Positions 25,104 to 33,643 of a stretch of DNA of 64,000 bases are shown here, piece after piece. The first letter of the stretch is position 1. Each line of letters begins with the position of its first letter. The stretch is taken from assembly GCA_965229685.1 (NCBI GenBank), contig OZ245920.1, positions 1,364,001-1,428,000 of the forward strand. Reading direction: 5' to 3'. Made by a program: the position numbers and the translations under genes. The notes under the pieces were generated by a model. It had not been told where the DNA came from and made no database searches. It saw only the letters and a list, made by a program, of their open reading frames with translations. Source of the stretch: Pacificispira sp033344895. GTDB taxonomy: Bacteria; Pseudomonadota; Alphaproteobacteria; UBA8366; Aestuariispiraceae.

Positions 25104-25853
25104 TTACATTTGGTCCGGTCGCTTCTCCGGCAGCCCCGACATGAGGCGCGTGCCGAGACCGCTGGGCAGGGCACGGGACAGCCAGCCGACCAGACGCATC
25201 GGCCAGGGAAAGGATATCTTCGCCTGGCCATTTTCCAGCCCGCGCCGAACGATCCGGGCGGCACGATCCGCCTCCATGAAGAAGGGCATCGTGAAGTCGT
25301 TCCGGTCGGTAATGCGACTTCGGACGAAGCCGGGACAGATCACGCAGACGACAATCCCGCTGCCACGCAGGCGGCCGCGCAGCCCCTCCCCATAGGCCAG
25401 AACAGCGGCCTTCGAGGCGGAATAGGCCGGCGCGCTGGGAAAACCGCGGTTGCCGGCAATCGAACTGACCAGGGCCAGAGTGCCCGATCCGCGGGCCGTC
25501 ATGCGGTCCAGAGCCGGATGGATTGTGTTCAGCACGCCGCCCAGATTGACATCGAAGATCTTCCGGTCGGCGTCCTCGCTGCCGCCGCCGGAAACGCCCG
25601 CATTCGCAATGGCGACGTCGATCGGTCCGCCGCTATCCGCTGCTTCGATCCAGGCACGCATGGCGGTGCGGTCCGTGACATCCAGGACGCTCGCCTCGAC
25701 GATGGCTCTGGCCGCACGGCAATCATTCGCTACAGCGTCCAGACGTGCCCTATCCCGGCCACACAGAATCAATCGAACGCCCGAAGCAGCATATTCCCGG
25801 GCAAGGGCGGCGCCGATGCCGCTGGATGCGCCGGTGATCAGGATGGTCTTCAT
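25104..25853 (-). CDS. Short-chain dehydrogenase/reductase
   Basis: Classical SDR of 249 aa. The NAD(P) motif is TILITGASSGIGAALAREYA, NNAG appears as IANAGVSGGG, and the Ser and the Tyr-Lys pair are in VSSIAGNRGFPSAPAYSASKAAV. The Arg in LILCGRDRARLDAV suggests NADP(H) preference. The C-terminal end carries a hydrophobic, basic stretch (FPWPMRLVGWLSRALP), as in membrane-associated SDRs. The start at 25853 (MKTILITG) is fixed by the nucleotide-binding strand. The substrate is unknown. Confidence 0.9.
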   Translation of the reverse strand: MKTILITGASSGIGAALAREYAASGVRLILCGRDRARLDAVANDCRAARAIVEASVLDVTDRTAMRAWIEAADSGGPIDVAIANAGVSGGGSEDADRKIFDVNLGGVLNTIHPALDRMTARGSGTLALVSSIAGNRGFPSAPAYSASKAAVLAYGEGLRGRLRGSGIVVCVICPGFVRSRITDRNDFTMPFFMEADRAARIVRRGLENGQAKISFPWPMRLVGWLSRALPSGLGTRLMSGLPEKRPDQM

Positions 25854-25947
25854 GGTCCTAGAATGCGGGCCTGCGCCGCAGCCGGCAAGGCTTCCCAATT
25901 CCGGCGCGGCATGCCAAATAAGGCGCAACGAATTGGGGGATTCTGCC

Positions 25948-26823
25948 ATGACCGCTTGCAGCATGACCGGCTTCGCCAGAGGCGAGGGGGCCGATGACCG
26001 GGTTCGCTGGACCTGGGAGGCGCGCAGCGTCAACGGCAAGTCGCTGGATGCCCGGCTGCGCATTCCATCGGGCTGGGAGCGTCTGGACCCGACCGTCCGC
26101 AAATTCCTGCAGGCAACCTTCAAGCGGGGCAACTTCTCGATCAATCTGGATGTTCGACCGGTTGGCGGCCGGTCGTCGGTCCGGGTCAACGAGGGGCTGC
26201 TCGACGATCTGATCGCCCGTTGCGAAGCCTATGGCGAACGGCCCCGGCTGGACGCTCTTCTTGCGGTACGCGGCGTGGTCGAGGCAGCGGAAGAGGATGC
26301 CGGTGACCTGTCCGGCGATGACGAGCGCATCGCGCAGATCGAGGCAACCCTGGTCGAGACCCTGAACCGGCTGGCAGAAGCACGTGCGGAAGAAGGTAGC
26401 CGCATCGCCAGTGTCCTGCGCGACCATCTGGGTGAGATCGAAACGCTGGTGGAGGAAGCCGAAAGCTGTGCCGAGGCGACGCCCCAGGCGATCCGCGATC
26501 GCATCGCCGCGCAACTGGACGAACTGCTGCCGAATGACGGAGCGCTGCCCTCGGATCGTCTGGCCCAGGAGGCCGCCGCCCTGGCGGTCAAGGCGGATGT
26601 CCGCGAGGAACTGGACCGATTGAAGGCGCATATCGAGGCAGCCCGCGATCTGCTGCGCGAAGGCACGGGAATCGGACGGCGTTTCGACTTCCTGTGTCAG
26701 GAATTCAATCGCGAGGCCAATACTCTGGCGTCGAAATCGGCGGCGCTGGACCTGACCCGAATCGGACTAAACCTCAAAGCCTGTATCGACCGACTGCGCG
26801 AGCAGGTTCAGAATCTCGAGTGA
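25948..26823 (+). CDS. YicC-family endoribonuclease
   Basis: Protein of 291 aa. It has the N-terminal signature MTACSMTGFARGEG and SVNGKSLDARLRIPSG, plus the DUF1732 C-terminal end GRRFDFLCQEFNREANTLASKS. E. coli YicC is an RNA endonuclease that affects small-RNA turnover and stationary-phase survival. The gene lies 4 bp before gmk, a widely conserved pairing. The ATG is 95 bp from the divergent SDR start. Confidence 0.93.
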   Translation: MTACSMTGFARGEGADDRVRWTWEARSVNGKSLDARLRIPSGWERLDPTVRKFLQATFKRGNFSINLDVRPVGGRSSVRVNEGLLDDLIARCEAYGERPRLDALLAVRGVVEAAEEDAGDLSGDDERIAQIEATLVETLNRLAEARAEEGSRIASVLRDHLGEIETLVEEAESCAEATPQAIRDRIAAQLDELLPNDGALPSDRLAQEAAALAVKADVREELDRLKAHIEAARDLLREGTGIGRRFDFLCQEFNREANTLASKSAALDLTRIGLNLKACIDRLREQVQNLE

Positions 26824-26827
26824 AAAC

Positions 26828-27484
26828 ATGGCATTGGGCGGTTCTTCCGACGATCTCTTTTCCATTCGCCGGCGTGGCCTCATGCTGGTGCTGTCTTCGC
26901 CGTCCGGCGCCGGCAAATCCACCATCTCCCGGGCGATCCTGGAGAGCGACCCGAACATCGCCATGTCGGTGTCGGTGACGACCCGTCCGAAACGGCCGGG
27001 CGAGATCGAGGGCAAGCATTATCACTTCATCGACAAGACCGAATTCGATCTGATGGTCAATCGCGGCCAGTTGCTGGAGCACGCCAAGGTCTTCGACAAT
27101 TACTACGGAACGCCCCGGCAGCCGGTCATGGCTGCCCTGCAGGAAGGGCGCGACGTGTTGTTCGATATCGACTGGCAGGGCACGCAGCAGCTTGAGGAAA
27201 GCGCGCTGGAGGATCTGGTGCGGGTCTTCATTCTGCCCCCGTCATCGCATGAGCTTGAGCGGCGCCTGACCAAGCGGGCACAGGACACGGCGGAGGTCAT
27301 TGCGGGCCGCATGGCCAAGGCCGCCGATGAAATGAGCCATTACACGGAATATGACTGGGTCATCGTGAACCGTGACATCGACGAAAGCGTCGAGAACGTC
27401 CGATCCATCCTGCGGTCCGAGCGCCTGAAACGGAAACGTCAGGTCGGGCTGGGCGAGTTCGTGAAGGGCCTGCGCGCCGGCTGA
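26828..27484 (+). CDS. gmk: Guanylate kinase
   Basis: Phosphorylates GMP to GDP with ATP; essential, cytoplasmic, 218 aa. The P-loop is LSSPSGAGKSTISRAIL, the GMP-binding region VSVTTRPKRPGEIEGKHYHF, and the LID region GTPRQPVMAAL. The lid and core Arg residues are in RAQDTAEVIAGRM-like context (KRAQDTAEVIAGRM). The ~16-residue N-terminal extension ahead of RRGLMLVLSSPSG is slightly longer than in E. coli. It is co-transcribed with the yicC-type gene and convergent with the Rieske gene 2 bp away. Confidence 0.96.
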   Translation: MALGGSSDDLFSIRRRGLMLVLSSPSGAGKSTISRAILESDPNIAMSVSVTTRPKRPGEIEGKHYHFIDKTEFDLMVNRGQLLEHAKVFDNYYGTPRQPVMAALQEGRDVLFDIDWQGTQQLEESALEDLVRVFILPPSSHELERRLTKRAQDTAEVIAGRMAKAADEMSHYTEYDWVIVNRDIDESVENVRSILRSERLKRKRQVGLGEFVKGLRAG

Positions 27485-27486
27485 CG

Positions 27487-28683
27487 TCAGTCCGCCAGGG
27501 TTTCGCGTACCCAGTCGTGGAAGCCCTTCACCCAGTGTTCCTCCGGCATCAGGACGCCGTGTTCGTACTTGCGGGATCTCAGACCCAGCTGATTGAGTTC
27601 CGATGCATCGCCGTCCTGCTGCATGACCAGAATTCCGAAATCGGTGACCCGTTTCATGTCCTCCGGCGACATGCCGTCGAGCGTCGCCTGCGGGAACAGC
27701 CATTCGGCGACGATTTCCGTCTCTTCCGGGCCGGTCGGCAGGACCCGAACGGTGCGCATGTAATCCCGATGCGCCGCGATAAAGACCGATGGTAGGCTGA
27801 CGAAGTAGCTTTGCCCGCGCTGCAGTTCAGCTTCGGTCAGCCGGTCGAACGTGGCGCCGACCTGCCTTCCGTCCATCGTCCAGCTTTCGCCGCCGGTTCG
27901 CAATCCGCCGGCAAAGCGCGGATCCTTGTCCTCCGCATGATCCTGCCAATGCGGGTCGTCGCGAACGGCGGAAATCCGGCGACCGTATATGGGCACCAGG
28001 TCGCAAAGCTCCGGATGAATGTTGGGGCAATGCAGGCACTCGTTGAAGTTCTCCCAGAAGACCTTCCAGTTGCACGCCATCCTCTTGCGCCAGACATGCC
28101 CGATCTTCAGCTCTTCCATCGGCCAATGATCGATCCGGTCGCTGCCGCGCTCAAACCCTTCTTCCAGGTTCGGCGGGTCGTCCGCCAGGCAGGCAAAGAC
28201 ACAGCCGCGCCATTCCTGCACCGCAACGGGATAGAGCGGGTAGTCCGCCTTGTCGAAATCCGGTGCGACCGCGTGGGACGTGGTCGCGATCAGCCGCCCA
28301 TCCAGGCCATAGGCCCATTGATGGTAGGGGCAGCGGATCGACCGCCCCGCCAGACGTCCCTGTTCCTCGACGCACAGTGCCGATCCCCGATGACGGCAGG
28401 TATTGTGAAATCCGCGCAGGGTCCCGTCTTCGTCGCGGACCAGGAAAATTCCCTGATTTCCGATCGTGAAACGTCGGAAGCTGCGCGATTCCGCTAGGGC
28501 GTCACTGTGGCACAGGAATATCCACCGACTGTAGAAGATCCGCTCCAGTTCCACCCGGTAGATTTCCGGATCCCGGTAATTCCGACCTGGGAGGGTCGGA
28601 TGGGCTTCCTTAAGTCCGTCGAAATCTTCGCTGCCCGACAGGACACGGCGGTTTGGTGTGCTGGGCTTCTGATGCAGGGACAT
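27487..28683 (-). CDS. Rieske non-heme iron oxygenase, alpha subunit
   Basis: Terminal oxygenase component of 398 aa. The Rieske [2Fe-2S] site has the Cys-His pairs in CRHRGSALC and CPYHQWAYGLDG. The catalytic domain has the mononuclear iron ligands in WENFNECLHCPNIHPELC (two His) and a downstream Asp. The start at 28683 (MSLHQKPSTPNRRVLSG) excludes a poorly coding 74-codon extension. The ENFNECLHC pattern resembles quaternary-amine demethylating oxygenases (choline, betaine, stachydrine types) more than aromatic dioxygenases, but the substrate is unproven. No reductase subunit is adjacent. Confidence 0.87.
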   Translation of the reverse strand: MSLHQKPSTPNRRVLSGSEDFDGLKEAHPTLPGRNYRDPEIYRVELERIFYSRWIFLCHSDALAESRSFRRFTIGNQGIFLVRDEDGTLRGFHNTCRHRGSALCVEEQGRLAGRSIRCPYHQWAYGLDGRLIATTSHAVAPDFDKADYPLYPVAVQEWRGCVFACLADDPPNLEEGFERGSDRIDHWPMEELKIGHVWRKRMACNWKVFWENFNECLHCPNIHPELCDLVPIYGRRISAVRDDPHWQDHAEDKDPRFAGGLRTGGESWTMDGRQVGATFDRLTEAELQRGQSYFVSLPSVFIAAHRDYMRTVRVLPTGPEETEIVAEWLFPQATLDGMSPEDMKRVTDFGILVMQQDGDASELNQLGLRSRKYEHGVLMPEEHWVKGFHDWVRETLAD

Positions 28684-28837
28684 TGGCGCGGTCTTTCGCG
28701 ATCGGCAGGGGATATTGTCGGCTCTTGAGACAGGATAGACCGACGCCTTTCCGGTGCAGGAGCGAAAAATATTCGCCGGTCCTGCAACAGAATTGACCGA
28801 AAACCGGGGCTGGCTTTGTCTGCCCGCCGCGACGCGG

Positions 28838-29635
28838 TTACCGATACTCTGAGTCCGGATTCGCCGTATCGTCCGGTGGCGTACCGGAGCGCTTGATGAC
28901 GGCATGGTGGTCCAGCGGTTCGCTTTCGACGATCAATTGGGTCCGGTCGCTTGCGAAATGCGTGATGCCGTATTCGATGGCCCGTCCATCCATGTCGACA
29001 TTGATGCTCTCGGTCTGAAGTACCGGCCGGGTGGGCGGCTGGTGAAGGTGGGCCGCAATCTGCCGCGTCGGCATAATTGCGGTAATTCGTGTCGAGAACC
29101 TTTTGTAGTCGCTGACGCCGCAGGCCTTCAGGGATTCCGTAATGGAGAGGGTCTGACGGAAGACTGGAATGATCTCCGCAAATCGCTTTGCCGGGAAATA
29201 GTGCGTGGCGACGCCGATCGGCCGGCCGTCGGCTTCGCTGACCGCTTCGATCAGGGCGACGGGGGCGCCCTTCCGGATACCAAGATTGCGCGACACAGTG
29301 GCGTCGGCGCGTATCTGCTCCGCCCGCAGCAGCGTCTTGCTCGGCAGGCGATTAGATTCGGACACATTCTGGGTAAAGCGCGTACGCTCGCCGATCGGGT
29401 ACTCGACAAGATCACTCTGCACGAAGGTGCCGCGCCCCTGTTCGATGCGCACCTTACCCATCTCCTGGAGGAAGGACATGGACCGCCGCACGGTATGGCG
29501 GTTCACCGCGAAGCGGCGTGACAGTTCGTTTTCTGTCGGCAGGCGGTCTCCAGGCTCATAGATGCCCTGGTCGATCTCGGATTCCAGTGTTCCGGCAATC
29601 TGACGCCAGATCGGCTCGCCATCGATCGAATACAC
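28838..29635 (-). CDS. phnF: PhnF-type GntR/HutC-family regulator
   Basis: Transcription factor of 265 aa, divergent from the phnG-N operon. The GntR winged helix is in PIWRQIAGTLESEIDQGIYE, PTENELSRRFAVNRHTVRRS and QGRGTFVQSDLVEYPIGER. The C-terminal UTRA effector domain spans about residues 95-245. PhnF repressors govern C-P lyase operons. HutC-type GTNTANAC sites in the divergent spacer support binding there and autoregulation. The effector is probably a phosphonate or phosphate-linked metabolite. Confidence 0.92.
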   Translation of the reverse strand: MYSIDGEPIWRQIAGTLESEIDQGIYEPGDRLPTENELSRRFAVNRHTVRRSMSFLQEMGKVRIEQGRGTFVQSDLVEYPIGERTRFTQNVSESNRLPSKTLLRAEQIRADATVSRNLGIRKGAPVALIEAVSEADGRPIGVATHYFPAKRFAEIIPVFRQTLSITESLKACGVSDYKRFSTRITAIMPTRQIAAHLHQPPTRPVLQTESINVDMDGRAIEYGITHFASDRTQLIVESEPLDHHAVIKRSGTPPDDTANPDSEYR

Positions 29636-29732
29636 GTTTGAAACTCCCTGTCGGTCTTACGTCACATTTAATTAACGGCCCGCACCGCACTCCCGGCTTG
29701 CGCTCGGCAGTCAAACTCTGCAAAGTGAGTTC

Positions 29733-29771
29733 ATCTAGACGTCTATATGAATATTTGACGCGAGTCTAGAC
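29733..29771. promoter_or_regulatory. Putative PhnF operators (HutC-type GTNTANAC sites)
   Basis: GTCTAGAC at 29764-29771 matches the HutC-subfamily consensus GTNTANAC exactly. ATCTAGAC (29733-29740) and GTCTATAT (29741-29748) are one-mismatch forms; together they contain the 10-bp palindrome TAGACGTCTA (29736-29745). The cluster lies in the 178-bp spacer between phnF and phnG, suitable for control of both directions. PhnF as the ligand is inferred from position. Confidence 0.7.
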
Positions 29772-29813
29772 CTTTGGACGGTTTGTCGAGTAACGGCGAA
29801 GGGCTGCGAATTC

Positions 29814-30278
29814 ATGTCGAACACAGAAGGCAACGAGTCACAGTCGGCGCGGCAGCGCTGGATGGGGGCGCTGGCGACTGCGCCATCCCGGCGATTGGCG
29901 GAGTTGTGGGATGACCTGCAGGAGGTGCCAGAATACGAGCTCCTCCGGGCGCCGGAATCCGGCCTGATCATGACGAGGGGCCGAGTGGGGGGCGCCGGAG
30001 CGCCCTTCAATATCGGTGAAATGACGGTTACCCGGTGCTCCGTCCGGCTGAAGGACGGAACGGTCGGCCACGCGTATCTTGCGGGTCGAGACCGCAAGAA
30101 GGCGCAGCAGGCGGCGGTCCTGGACGCCATGCTTCAGCAGCCGGACAAGGCCGGGGACCTTCGCAGGAAAATCATCGAACCGCTACTGGCGGAGCGGGCC
30201 GACAGGGATCGCTGTCGGGCCGCCAAGGTCGCGGCAACGAAGGTCGACTTTTTCACCATGGTACGCGGAGAGGACTGA
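29814..30278 (+). CDS. phnG: C-P lyase core subunit PhnG
   Basis: 154 aa, subunit of the PhnGHIJ complex that cleaves C-P bonds. The family segments are QRWMGALATAPSRRLAELWD, NIGEMTVTRCSVRL and GHAYLAGRDRKKAQQAAVLDA. With PhnH and PhnI it supports transfer of the phosphonate to ribose 5-triphosphate from ATP. It is first in the operon, downstream of the HutC-type sites, and only 4 bp before phnH. Confidence 0.95.
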   Translation: MSNTEGNESQSARQRWMGALATAPSRRLAELWDDLQEVPEYELLRAPESGLIMTRGRVGGAGAPFNIGEMTVTRCSVRLKDGTVGHAYLAGRDRKKAQQAAVLDAMLQQPDKAGDLRRKIIEPLLAERADRDRCRAAKVAATKVDFFTMVRGED

Positions 30279-30282
30279 CGCG

Positions 30283-30885
30283 ATGACCGTCATGGAGCTA
30301 TCACCCGGATTTGCAGACCCGGTTCGCGAATCCGCCCTGGCGTTTCGGGCCATGCTGGATGCAATGTCGAATCCTGGGCGGGTGGTTGAACTGCCGATAC
30401 TGGCGTCACCGCCAGATCGGTTCAGTTCGGCTGCCACCGTCGTGGCGCTCAGCCTGCTGGATGCCGATACACCGGTCTGGATCGATCCGGAGCTTCGGTC
30501 CGAGGCGGTCGAATCCTACCTTCGCTTTCACGCCGGTTGCCCGATCGTGGAACGCGCCGATCAATGCCGCTTCGCCTTTCTGACGGCATCCGGTGTGCCG
30601 CTGGCGACCGAAACCTTGCCGATCGGTACCCCGGAATACCCGGACCGATCCGCGACGGCGGTTGTCCTGTGCAATTCCCTGGCGGGCGGAGAGGTACGGA
30701 CGTTGCGCGGACCGGGAATAGCGAACCGCACGGACTTTGCGCCTACTGGCTTGTCGACGGATGGTTGGCAGGCCCTCAGCCGCAATGCAGCCCTGTTCCC
30801 GCTGGGCATTGATACGATTTTCGTTTCCGGGAATGCGGTCGCGGCATTGCCCCGCAGCACGCGGATCTCGGGCGGGGAGGGCTGA
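30283..30885 (+). CDS. phnH: C-P lyase core subunit PhnH
   Basis: 200 aa, the usual size. It has the N-terminal FRAMLDAMSNPGRVVELP, the central LSLLDADTPVWIDPEL and the C-terminal FPLGIDTIFVSGNAVAALPR, all PhnH signatures. It forms part of the PhnG2H2I2J2 core. The start ATG at 30283 follows phnG by 4 bp; a longer in-frame extension into phnG is not used. Confidence 0.95.
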   Translation: MTVMELSPGFADPVRESALAFRAMLDAMSNPGRVVELPILASPPDRFSSAATVVALSLLDADTPVWIDPELRSEAVESYLRFHAGCPIVERADQCRFAFLTASGVPLATETLPIGTPEYPDRSATAVVLCNSLAGGEVRTLRGPGIANRTDFAPTGLSTDGWQALSRNAALFPLGIDTIFVSGNAVAALPRSTRISGGEG

Positions 30886-30888
30886 GCC

Positions 30889-31959
30889 ATGTATGTTGCG
30901 GTGAAGGGCGGCGAACGTGCCATCGACAATGCGCATGAATTGCTCGCCGAAGATAGGCGGGGCGATCCGTCGGTCGCGGAACTCAGCATTGTCCAGATCC
31001 GGGAGCAGATGAAACTCGCGGTCGATCGCGTGATGACCGAAGGCTCCGTCTATGACCGTGATCTGGCGGCGCTGGCGATCAAGCAGGCGCGGGGGGATCT
31101 GATCGAGGCGGCGTTCCTGATCCGGGCCTATCGGACCACGCTGGCCCGGTTCGGCAGCAGCGAGCCGGTGGAGACCGGGAAGATGAAGATCGACCGGCGC
31201 ATCTCCGCCACCTTCAAGGACATTCCCGGCGGGCAGATTCTGGGGCCGACTTTCGACTACACGCACCGTCTGCTGGATTTCAAACTGGCGGCAGATGGTG
31301 GCGAGACTGTGACCGCACAGCCCGCCGAACCGCAGCAGGAGCCGACCCCGCATGTGTTGGACCTGCTTGCCTCCGAGGGTTTGGTCGAAACGCCTGATCC
31401 TGCCAATGCGGACACCGAGCCCGCCGATATCACGCGCGAGCCGCCGGAATATCCGATGGGGCGCGATGCGCGGCTTCAGAGCCTGGCGCGGGGGGATGAG
31501 GGATACCTGCTGGCCCTGGCCTATTCGACACAGCGCGGCTACGGCCGCACGCATCCCTTTGCCGGCGAAATCCGGGTCGGACGGGTGTCGGTTGAGTTCG
31601 TGCCGGAAGAATTGGGCTTTCCGATCGAAATTGGTGAGATCGAACTGACCGAGTGCAACATGATCAACCAGTTCGCGGGCTCCAAGACTGCCCCCCCACA
31701 GTTCACGCGTGGCTACGGGGTCGCTCTGGGCCATGGCGAGCGCAAGTCCATGGCCATGGCGCTGGTCGACCGCAGCCTGCGGGCGGGCGAACTGGGCGAG
31801 GAACGCAACGCGCCGGCCCAGGACGAGGAGTTTGTCCTGTCCCATTGCGACAACGTCCAGGCGACGGGCTTCGTCGAACACCTGAAACTACCGCATTACG
31901 TCGATTTTCAGTCCGAACTGGAACTGGTTCGTCGCATGCGGATGGAGGCGGCGGAATGA
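30889..31959 (+). CDS. phnI: C-P lyase core subunit PhnI
   Basis: 356 aa (E. coli 354). It starts MYVAVKGGERAIDNAHELLA, the strongly conserved PhnI opening, and includes YCLALAYSTQRGYGRTHPF-like sequence (YLLALAYSTQRGYGRTHPF) and FVLSHCDNVQATGFVEHLKL near the end. With PhnG/H/L it displaces adenine from ATP to attach the phosphonate at ribose C1. Its stop overlaps the phnJ start. Confidence 0.96.
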   Translation: MYVAVKGGERAIDNAHELLAEDRRGDPSVAELSIVQIREQMKLAVDRVMTEGSVYDRDLAALAIKQARGDLIEAAFLIRAYRTTLARFGSSEPVETGKMKIDRRISATFKDIPGGQILGPTFDYTHRLLDFKLAADGGETVTAQPAEPQQEPTPHVLDLLASEGLVETPDPANADTEPADITREPPEYPMGRDARLQSLARGDEGYLLALAYSTQRGYGRTHPFAGEIRVGRVSVEFVPEELGFPIEIGEIELTECNMINQFAGSKTAPPQFTRGYGVALGHGERKSMAMALVDRSLRAGELGEERNAPAQDEEFVLSHCDNVQATGFVEHLKLPHYVDFQSELELVRRMRMEAAE

Positions 31960-32855
31960 TGACCGATACCAACACCGATACCAACACCGATACCGAGCAG
32001 CAGTACAATTTCGCCTATCTGGACGAACAGACGAAACGGATGATCCGGCGCGCCCTGCTCAAGGCCGTTGCCGTGCCGGGATACCAGGTGCCCTTCGCGG
32101 GGCGTGAGATGCCCATGCCCTATGGCTGGGGCACCGGCGGCATTCAGGTTACGGCTGCGATCCTGAAACAGGACGACACGCTGAAGGTGATCGATCAGGG
32201 CGCGGACGATACGACCAATGCCGTCTCGATCCGGAAATTCTTCAAGCGGGTGGCGAATGTCGCGACCACCGAGAAGACCCGCGAGGCGTCTATCATCCAA
32301 ACCCGCCACCGCATTCCGGAGGCCCAGTTGGAAGAGGGGCAGATTCTCGTTTTTCAGGTCCCGATCCCAGAGCCGCTCCGCTTTCTTGAGCCGCGTGAGA
32401 CGGAGACCCGCAAGATGCATGCGCTTGAAGAGTACGGCCTGATGCATGTGAAACTGTATGAGGATATCGCGCGGCACGGCCATATCGCGACAACCTATGC
32501 CTACCCGGTAAAGGTCGCCGGTCGCTACATCATGGATCCGTCCCCGACGCCGAAATTCGATAATCCGAAGATGGATCGGACGCCGGCACTGCAACTCTTC
32601 GGCGCCGGTCGGGAGAAGCGCATTTACGCCATCCCGCCCTATACCGATGTCGTCAGTCTGGACTTCGAGGATCACCCCTTCGAGGTTCAGAAATGGGATC
32701 GGCCCTGCGCCCTGTGCGGGGCGACCGACAGTTTCTTGGATGAGGTCATCATGGACGATCAAGGCACGCGGATGTTCGTGTGTTCCGATACGGATCATTG
32801 CACGGAACGGCGGGAAGACGGCCATGCCGGCCCGGCACGGGAGGCGGCGGAATGA
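31956..32855 (+). CDS. phnJ: C-P lyase PhnJ, radical SAM/glycyl-radical enzyme
   Basis: 299 aa. It cleaves the C-P bond of ribose-1-phosphonate-5-phosphate by radical chemistry. The [4Fe-4S]/SAM Cys cluster is in CALCGATDSF (two Cys) and MFVCSDTDHCTERR (two Cys), the E. coli four-Cys layout. The glycyl-radical Gly lies in the conserved VPFAGREMPMPYGWGTGG. The ATG overlaps the phnI stop (ATGA). The N-terminus carries a TDTN tripeptide-like repeat from a 12-bp DNA repeat, about 12 residues longer than usual. Confidence 0.97.
   Translation: MMTDTNTDTNTDTEQQYNFAYLDEQTKRMIRRALLKAVAVPGYQVPFAGREMPMPYGWGTGGIQVTAAILKQDDTLKVIDQGADDTTNAVSIRKFFKRVANVATTEKTREASIIQTRHRIPEAQLEEGQILVFQVPIPEPLRFLEPRETETRKMHALEEYGLMHVKLYEDIARHGHIATTYAYPVKVAGRYIMDPSPTPKFDNPKMDRTPALQLFGAGREKRIYAIPPYTDVVSLDFEDHPFEVQKWDRPCALCGATDSFLDEVIMDDQGTRMFVCSDTDHCTERREDGHAGPAREAAE
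31962..31994 (+). repeat. 12-bp tandem repeat in the phnJ start
   Basis: ACCGATACCAAC occurs at 31962-31973 and 31974-31985, followed by a partial copy ACCGATACC from 31986. It encodes TDTN-TDTN-TDTE, a polar N-terminal tail that probably varies in length among strains by replication slippage. Confidence 0.85.
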
Positions 32856-33631
32856 GTGCAGAGCAAACCCTGCTGTCGGTTGACGGGCTGGAAAAGCACT
32901 ATGGTGCGCATCTTGGCTGCGCGGAAGTGTCGTTCGACCTCTTTCCGGGCGAGGTCATCGGAATTGTCGGGGAGTCCGGGTCGGGCAAGACCACACTGCT
33001 GAACTGCCTTGCCGGTCGCCTGGTGCCGGATTCGGGGCGTGTCCTCTACACGGACCGGACGGGTACGGTGCTGGACGTGCATGGCGTGTCGGAATCGCAA
33101 CGGCGCCTCCTGATGCGGACGGACTGGGCCTTCGTTCACCAGAACCCGCGGGACGGCCTGCGCATGGGGGTCAGCGCCGGCGGCAATGTCGGTGAGCGGC
33201 TGATGGCCGTCGGCGCCCGGCATTATGGCACGATCCGAAGCCAGGCCATCGATTGGCTGGAGAAGACAGAGGTCGATACGGGGCGCGTCGATGATCGTCC
33301 GGACACGTTTTCCGGCGGCATGCAGCAGCGCCTTCAGATTGCGCGCAACCTCGTGACAGGGCCTCGACTGGTCTTCATGGATGAGCCGACCGGCGGGCTG
33401 GACGTGTCCGTTCAGGCGCGTCTTCTCGATCTGTTGCGCCGCCTAGTCTCGGAAATGGGCCTGAGTGCGATCGTTGTCACCCATGACCTGGCGGTGGCCC
33501 GGCTGCTGTCGCATCGGTTGATGGTGATGCGGCGCGGCCATGTCGTGGAACAGGGACTGACCGATCAGGTCCTCGACGATCCGCAGCACGCATACACGCA
33601 ATTGCTGGTTTCCTCCGTCCTGCAGCCCTAG
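32852..33631 (+). CDS. phnK: C-P lyase ABC protein PhnK
   Basis: 259 aa ABC-type ATPase that docks on the PhnGHIJ core through PhnJ; not a transporter. Walker A is GESGSGKTTLL, the signature FSGGMQQRLQIARNL, Walker B LVFMDEPTGGLD, and the H-loop VVTHDLAVARLL. The start is the ATG at 32852, overlapping the phnJ stop (ATGA). Confidence 0.95.
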   Translation: MSAEQTLLSVDGLEKHYGAHLGCAEVSFDLFPGEVIGIVGESGSGKTTLLNCLAGRLVPDSGRVLYTDRTGTVLDVHGVSESQRRLLMRTDWAFVHQNPRDGLRMGVSAGGNVGERLMAVGARHYGTIRSQAIDWLEKTEVDTGRVDDRPDTFSGGMQQRLQIARNLVTGPRLVFMDEPTGGLDVSVQARLLDLLRRLVSEMGLSAIVVTHDLAVARLLSHRLMVMRRGHVVEQGLTDQVLDDPQHAYTQLLVSSVLQP

Positions 33632-33643
33632 GAGCGGCCTGAC

